Shown: positions 59,973-64,000 of the stretch, piece after piece
Layout: the number at the start of each line of letters is the position of its first letter
Position numbering within the stretch: the stretch's first letter is position 1
Translations under genes and position numbers: made by a program
Source: Cyanosarcina radialis HA8281-LM2
GTDB taxonomy: Bacteria > Cyanobacteriota > Cyanobacteriia > Cyanobacteriales > CCAP-1448
Direction of reading: 5' to 3'
DNA length: 64,000 nucleotides
Assembly (NCBI GenBank): GCA_019359615.1
Contig: JAHHHA010000008.1
Coordinates: 1-64,000 of the forward strand
The notes under the pieces: model-generated
Database searches by the model: none
What the model was told of the DNA's origin: nothing
What the model saw: only the letters and a program-made list of their open reading frames with translations

Positions 59973-61289
59973 ATGAAAATTCCAATTTTATCAAATTTAC
60001 AATCGTCTCTCCGCAAAAGCAGGCAGTGGCTATCTGCAACTCCTGAAAGATCGCTAGAAGAAGCTTATCAAGCTGCGTTAAATATCAAGGCAATTGAAGA
60101 CGAGCATTTTGGAGGTAATAAAATATCTGCGCGAGCGGCCGATTACAGCGATAATGTCGTCGATTTTTGGATATCCGAACTTAATAAATACTTGAATAAA
60201 ATCAAGATCCGGTTGGCAGAATTTAAAACCAGTCGTTCGATCGTCAACGTAACTGAAAGCCCAAATCGCTCGAAATACTATTCGTCAGTCAACGAGCGAG
60301 ATTCTCAAGCTCTAATCGTTGAAAGACTAAATTTTATCGATCGAGTATTAACTAGATACAATTCGGCTTTGATGCCAGTAGAGCGATCGAGTCTAGTCAA
60401 AGTAGATCGAGATAATTTAGATAAAAATGTTAAAATAGATCGCTCTAAAATCGATTTAAGTGAGCCTGAAGATAGTTTAGAATCAATTTCTGATAAAACT
60501 GGTCTGCTACCGCGATCGATCTTGGGAACTTTTAAGCGTTTGAAAGAAGAGTTAGATCCGAATGCTGAAGAAAAGTTCGTGCAGAATTTTCGTAACTCGA
60601 AAAATAAAACTTTCATTTCTTTGAGATTTATATTGATTTTAATTCTGTTGCCCATAGTAGTACAAATATGTACGAAAATATGGGTAGTCGGTCCGATCGT
60701 CGATCGCGTGACTGATGGAGGAGAAAAAGTTCTTTTTGTCACTAACATCGATTTAGAAAAAGAGGCTTTTTTAGAATGGGAAATCTATGAAAAAGAGCTA
60801 GAATTTAAAAGCTTAATCGGCTTAACTCCTCCACTGTCACCAGAAGAAAAAGAGGAAAAAATTAAGGGAAAAGTATCAGAAATCAAAGACGAATACAGTC
60901 GTAAAAGTGCCGACGCGCTTAAAAATGTATTTGCCGATATATTTTCATTTATCGCTTTTGTTGGAGTCGTAGTTTTTAGTAAAAAAGATATTGCTGTTCT
61001 TAAATCTTTTATCGATGAAATTGTTTATGGGTTGAGTGATAGTGCTAAAGCTTTTATCATCATTTTGCTAACCGATATTTTTGTCGGCTACCATTCACCT
61101 CATGGCTGGGAGATTATTTTGGGAAGCATATCTCGCCATTTAGGATTGCCAGAAAATCGGGATTTTAACTTTTTATTTATTGCCACATTTCCGGTGATTT
61201 TAGACACCGTATTCAAGTATTGGATTTTCCGATACTTGAATCGCATATCTCCTTCAGCCGTCGCTACTTATAGGAATATGAATGAGTAG
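59973..61289 (+). CDS. pcxA: Proton extrusion protein PcxA (CotA/CemA family)
   Basis: PcxA is a cytoplasmic-membrane protein needed for light-induced proton release and inorganic carbon uptake; plastid CemA is the homolog. The 438 residues have a soluble N-terminal half (RSLEEAYQAALNIKAIEDEH and DYSDNVVDFWISELNKYLN). After that come four TM segments (ISLRFILILILLPIVVQICT, ALKNVFADIFSFIAFVGVVV, SDSAKAFIIILLTDIFVGYH and FPVILDTVFKYWIFRYLNRI). SPHGWEI between helices 3 and 4 is the family motif. It is a single gene; its AT-rich codon use is only mildly different from its neighbours. Confidence 0.96.
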   Translation: MKIPILSNLQSSLRKSRQWLSATPERSLEEAYQAALNIKAIEDEHFGGNKISARAADYSDNVVDFWISELNKYLNKIKIRLAEFKTSRSIVNVTESPNRSKYYSSVNERDSQALIVERLNFIDRVLTRYNSALMPVERSSLVKVDRDNLDKNVKIDRSKIDLSEPEDSLESISDKTGLLPRSILGTFKRLKEELDPNAEEKFVQNFRNSKNKTFISLRFILILILLPIVVQICTKIWVVGPIVDRVTDGGEKVLFVTNIDLEKEAFLEWEIYEKELEFKSLIGLTPPLSPEEKEEKIKGKVSEIKDEYSRKSADALKNVFADIFSFIAFVGVVVFSKKDIAVLKSFIDEIVYGLSDSAKAFIIILLTDIFVGYHSPHGWEIILGSISRHLGLPENRDFNFLFIATFPVILDTVFKYWIFRYLNRISPSAVATYRNMNE

Positions 61290-61387
61290 AAGTTTAGGAG
61301 TTTAGAAGCTATGGAAGTGTTAAGTGTTGAGTGTTGAGTTAAAAATTCTCCCCTGCTTCCCCTGCTTCCCCTGCTTCCCCCTCTCCT
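61290..61387. repeat. Composite repeat cassette 7
   Basis: GTGTTAAGTGTTGAGTGTTG (61317 on), core GAGTTAAAAATTCTCCCC, then CCCTGCTT octamers (61353-61378) and CCCCCTCTCCTC. It lies between pcxA and the convergent coiled-coil gene. Confidence 0.9.
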
Positions 61388-62164
61388 CTAAATTTGAAGC
61401 TGGCCGCGACAGACTACTAGGCTTTCTGCTAGTTGAGCGAGGCGAGTCTCTAACAGTTCTTTCTGATTTACCAGTTGGCGGAGTTTTTGGTAACGTGCGA
61501 TCGCTAAGCTGACAGCCGGAACTTGTCTCGCCGGACAGCGTTTCGACCATAACTCACCGTTTTCATCTAATCCACAGAGGCGATAGTCAGCTAGAGCAGA
61601 ACCGTCAGTTTGAGTCAGAGTTTTTTCGACATAATTCATCAATTCATCGATTTCAGCGTGTCGAAGAGAGGTAATGTTTTTATCTGGGTCGTTAGAGTGA
61701 GACTCTAACCAACCATTAATAATTGGTCCTTCTTGATGAAGAGATTCTATTTGCTGTTGAATTCGATTTAATTCTTGCTGCCAACTGGTAACTAACTGTT
61801 GCAACTCTTGCAGCAGGTTCATCGCGAGGTCGGGATTAGTGATGGGTTGAGATTGTTTGACTTGAGGAGACTTTAACTTGGGTAATACTGGTGTCTGGTT
61901 CTGAGGCTTTTGGACGGGAAAAGGCTCGACATTAGCTGAGGAATGGGAGCGAGTTTGAGCTTTTTTGCGATCGCCCGACGGTGACTTGTGATGCAGGGTA
62001 GTACCAAACAATGGGTCGTTAAGCGATCGAGAGGAATTTGCTGACGGTGAATTCAGCCCCTCGTTTGGAGAAGCATAAAAATCGTCATTGGTGGAACTGT
62101 ACTCTCCCGCTCGGTAATCGATCGGCTCGATCGGCTTTCTATTTGGTTGTTGATTCCCACTCAT
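61388..62164 (-). CDS. Unknown coiled-coil protein
   Basis: 258 residues. The first 110 are Ser/Asn/Pro-rich and disordered (EGLNSPSANSSRSLNDPLFG). A long coiled coil follows (MNLLQELQQLVTSWQQELNR and IQQQIESLHQEGPII). A compact C-terminal part has SALADYRLCGLDENGELWSK and a second coiled segment LRQLVNQKELLETRLAQLAE. No family recognised. It may be a regulator or structural factor; context (pcxA convergent, cobU divergent) gives no hint. Confidence 0.7.
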   Translation of the reverse strand: MSGNQQPNRKPIEPIDYRAGEYSSTNDDFYASPNEGLNSPSANSSRSLNDPLFGTTLHHKSPSGDRKKAQTRSHSSANVEPFPVQKPQNQTPVLPKLKSPQVKQSQPITNPDLAMNLLQELQQLVTSWQQELNRIQQQIESLHQEGPIINGWLESHSNDPDKNITSLRHAEIDELMNYVEKTLTQTDGSALADYRLCGLDENGELWSKRCPARQVPAVSLAIARYQKLRQLVNQKELLETRLAQLAESLVVCRGQLQI

Positions 62165-62312
62165 GACCCACCTTCAAAGACTGAACCAGTTATTCGATCT
62201 GCAAGTTTTAAGTTATCTTCTATCGTACTAGCCTGACTGGCGATTGGGAATTAACGTACTACTGTCCTTAAGCTTGTCGGCAATCACAGCAGTAAAGGTG
62301 CGCAAAGAGAAA

Positions 62313-62852
62313 ATGGCACGATTAATATTAGTAACGGGCCCGGCTAGATCTGGCAAAAGCGAGTGTGCAGAAACTTTGGCGATCGCCTCTGGTAAGCTGG
62401 TAGTCTACACTGCCACAGCCCAGATCGAGCCATCTGACCTAGAATGGCAAGCCCGAATTGCCCAACACCAAAGTCGTCGTCCGGCTAGCTGGAAACTGCT
62501 GGAAGTCCCAATAGATTTGTCCGGTACAATTCGAGAAGCGATCGCTAGTGAGTGCGTGCTAATCGATTCTCTAGGGACTTGGGTGGCAAATTTACTAGCG
62601 GTTGATGACGACAGTTGGGAAAATATCGTCCAAGAATTGCTAGAGAGTTTGCGGCAAACCTCGGCGGAGGCGATATTGGTAGCCGAGGAAACTGGTTGGG
62701 GTGTAGTTCCAGCCTATCAGAGCGGCCGATCGTTCCGCGATCGCTTGGGAAAACTAGTCAGGCAAGTGGGAGCGATAGCTAATCCAGTTTATCTAGTGAC
62801 TGGCGGACACGTCCTCAACCTCAGTCAACTCGGTTCTCCTTTGCCAAGCTAA
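62313..62852 (+). CDS. cobU: Adenosylcobinamide kinase / guanylyltransferase
   Basis: CobU phosphorylates adenosylcobinamide and then adds GMP in (pseudo)cobalamin assembly. From ATG 62313 the 179-residue protein starts MARLILVTGPARSGKSECAE with P-loop GPARSGKS (9-16). It has VVYTATAQIEPSDLEWQARI (the usual A-(T/R)-A...D.E...RI motif), HQSRRPASWKLLEVPIDL with the catalytic His, and LIDSLGTWVANLL. All are family features at normal length. The frame upstream of 62313 is probably not translated. No other cobalamin gene is near. Confidence 0.95.
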   Translation: MARLILVTGPARSGKSECAETLAIASGKLVVYTATAQIEPSDLEWQARIAQHQSRRPASWKLLEVPIDLSGTIREAIASECVLIDSLGTWVANLLAVDDDSWENIVQELLESLRQTSAEAILVAEETGWGVVPAYQSGRSFRDRLGKLVRQVGAIANPVYLVTGGHVLNLSQLGSPLPS

Positions 62853-62856
62853 GCTA

Positions 62857-62925
62857 GATGAGAGAGGGAGAGTGGGCAGAGAATTTTCAACTCAACACTT
62901 AACACTCAACACTCAACACTTTTAA
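62857..62925. repeat. Composite repeat cassette 8 (inverted orientation)
   Basis: GAGAGGGAGAGTGGGCAGAG (right tract), AATTTTCAACTC (core complement), then ACTCAACACTTAACACTCAA-CACT heptamers to 62922. Read on the minus strand it has the order of the other cassettes, with core GAGTTGAAAATTCTC. It is between cobU and the Cys-rich gene. Confidence 0.85.
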
Positions 62926-62930
62926 AAAAG

Positions 62931-63359
62931 ATGGCTTCCGAACAACAAGTTAAACAGTATCTCTCTTATTGGTTTCAGTTGGGAAAAAAAGTCTTAATTC
63001 ACAACGGTCGAGAAGCTTTGCTACCCAAACCCGTGATTAACGGCGATTGCTACAGTGAAGAATTTGAAAAATGTTGGCAGCAAATACTCTTGCCAGAGTC
63101 AGGAGATTGCTATCTCGAAGGAACTGACGAAACTATCGCCCAGCTATTAACTCCAGCTTGGGATGTAAGTTCCTGTTCGCGGTGTGCGATGCCCGTTCCG
63201 GTAATGAATGTCGGGGTAGCTTCTTTAGTATGTCCTTGTTTCGATCTATCTTCGTGGCCGAATACAGAACTGCCAACGCCGCGATCTCCCATCGATACCC
63301 AACGTCGTCTCAAAGATATTCGCGATCGACTGCCAATAGTTAACCAGAAAGATGATTAG
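62931..63359 (+). CDS. Unknown Cys-rich protein
   Basis: 142 residues beginning MASEQQVKQYLSYWFQLGKK. The centre has DVSSCSRCAMPVPVMNVGVA and SLVCPCFDLSSWPNTELPTP, a CxxC and a later CxC that could bind a metal. It ends in a charged helix (TQRRLKDIRDRLPI). There is no signal peptide. The pattern looks conserved, but I do not recognise the family. A promoter-distal position after cobU and a repeat cassette makes operon membership unlikely. Confidence 0.7.
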   Translation: MASEQQVKQYLSYWFQLGKKVLIHNGREALLPKPVINGDCYSEEFEKCWQQILLPESGDCYLEGTDETIAQLLTPAWDVSSCSRCAMPVPVMNVGVASLVCPCFDLSSWPNTELPTPRSPIDTQRRLKDIRDRLPIVNQKDD

Positions 63360-63443
63360 ACACCTGGCGATTCCACCTTCAGGATGTAAGAAATTATATT
63401 TGCAAGTTATCTGTTCGGAAAGTTTTGAAACCATCGGTCAGAT

Positions 63444-64000
63444 TTAGAGTTGGCCGATCCCTCCGTCAACTGCAATCTCAGTACCCAAAATGTAACTAGA
63501 CTCTGAGGTGCTAAGAAATAAAACTACTTTGGCAATTTCTTCAGGAGTTCCAAATCGATTCATCGGGATTTGAGCGATAAACCTCTGTGCATTTGCTGCG
63601 ACAACTTCTTGAGGTAGACCCGTTCTGCTGTGGAAGGGAGTGGCGATCGCGCCTGGACTGACAGCATTCACTCGAATTCGACGACTAACTAGTTCCGCAG
63701 AAAAGGTTTTTACTAGCGATCTTACAGCCGCTTTACTGGCAGATACCACGCTCGTACCCGGACGACCGAGTTCGCCTAAAAAAGAAGTGTTGAGCACAAT
63801 TGTGGCATTGTCATTGAGATGCGCTACGGCTTTCTGCACTGTAAAATATAGCCCTTTGAGATTGATGGTAAAAACTTCATCGTAAATTGCTTCGGTTGTC
63901 TCTGCTAATGATGTAAACCTTCCAATTCCAGCATTAGCAAACAAGACATCTATTTTGCCAAACTTTTCCGCGATCGCCTGGTAAAGCCGATCGATTTCTT
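63444..64000 (-). CDS. Short-chain dehydrogenase/reductase (partial, 5' end outside)
   Basis: The frame is open to the window edge. It reads EIDRLYQAIAEKFGKIDVLF, then ANAGIGRFTSLAE (the NAG motif of classical SDRs) and ATIVLNTSFLGELGRPGTSV with the catalytic Ser. YSASKAA is replaced here by VVSASKAAV, which keeps the Lys but has Val-Ser in place of Tyr. It ends with RRIRVNAVSPGAIATPFHSR and LGTEIAVDGGIGQL. The catalytic Tyr is not where expected, which may make the enzyme inactive or altered. The N-terminal Rossmann motif is outside the window. Substrate unknown. Confidence 0.9.
   Translation of the reverse strand, partial: EIDRLYQAIAEKFGKIDVLFANAGIGRFTSLAETTEAIYDEVFTINLKGLYFTVQKAVAHLNDNATIVLNTSFLGELGRPGTSVVSASKAAVRSLVKTFSAELVSRRIRVNAVSPGAIATPFHSRTGLPQEVVAANAQRFIAQIPMNRFGTPEEIAKVVLFLSTSESSYILGTEIAVDGGIGQL

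Overview
The window is chromosomal DNA of a cyanobacterium, most likely a filamentous (Oscillatoriales-type) species. Evidence: psbX, ycf66, pgr5, btpA, pcxA, a CpcS/CpeS bilin lyase, a one-helix high-light-inducible protein and a cyAbrB regulator; very frequent HIP1 octamers (GCGATCGC) on both strands; and abundant short tandem repeats between genes, as known from filamentous cyanobacteria. Genus is not resolved from sequence alone.

Layout. 1-7.9 kb: tail of an unknown gene, a J-like/HExxH membrane protein, IS630 and IS200/IS605 remnants around class II aldolase (fba), a family 25 glycosyltransferase, a TIGR01777 epimerase and a CCA-adding-type nucleotidyltransferase. 8-17.2 kb: a secreted M4 metalloprotease, a MITE-like element, a secreted pectate-lyase-fold protein, two unknown membrane proteins, a SpoIID-like protein, a substrate-binding lipoprotein and a bilin lyase. 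17.4-23.5 kb: a coiled-coil protein, a deletion scar fusing two gene remnants, tRNA-Thr(CGU), a DUF3110 protein, murQ, holB and an HlyD-type adaptor with internal tandem repeats. 23.7-31.7 kb: two sister Ser/Thr kinases, a peptidoglycan amidase, cysC and clpB. 32-34.6 kb: an accessory islet with an HNH nuclease, a PIN toxin-antitoxin pair and an Rpn-family protein. 34.8-38.7 kb: a VKOR-thioredoxin fusion with a stand-alone thioredoxin paralog, btpA and rimO. 38.9-43.9 kb: pentapeptide-repeat protein, vWA protein, small coiled-coil protein, metallophosphoesterase and a third Ser/Thr kinase, a possible signalling cluster. 44.2-53 kb: a transporter-like protein, folP, pgr5, accC, yggT, psbX (39 aa), ycf66, an HtrA-like protease with a PPC tail, and overlapping sdhB-hli. 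53.6-64 kb: cyAbrB, a CPBP protease lacking a clear start, a DUF2887 pseudogene, a site-2 protease, a large P-loop ATPase carrying repeat cassettes in frame, pcxA, a coiled-coil protein, cobU, a Cys-rich unknown and a partial SDR.

How it fits together. Most genes are single housekeeping units rather than long operons. Recurring themes are photosynthetic electron flow and pH homeostasis (pgr5, psbX, ycf66, btpA, pcxA, hli, sdhB), envelope and peptidoglycan handling (murQ, amidase, SpoIID-like, GT25), membrane proteolysis and Ser/Thr phosphosignalling. No CRISPR array, rRNA or complete insertion sequence was seen.

The strongest unexplained structure is a family of composite repeat cassettes. 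A 7-9 bp tandem tract on the left is joined through a shared core (about GAGTTAAnAATTCTCCCC) to a C-rich 8-9 bp tandem tract on the right. Eight copies were found, one lying in frame inside a protein gene and one split by another repeat.
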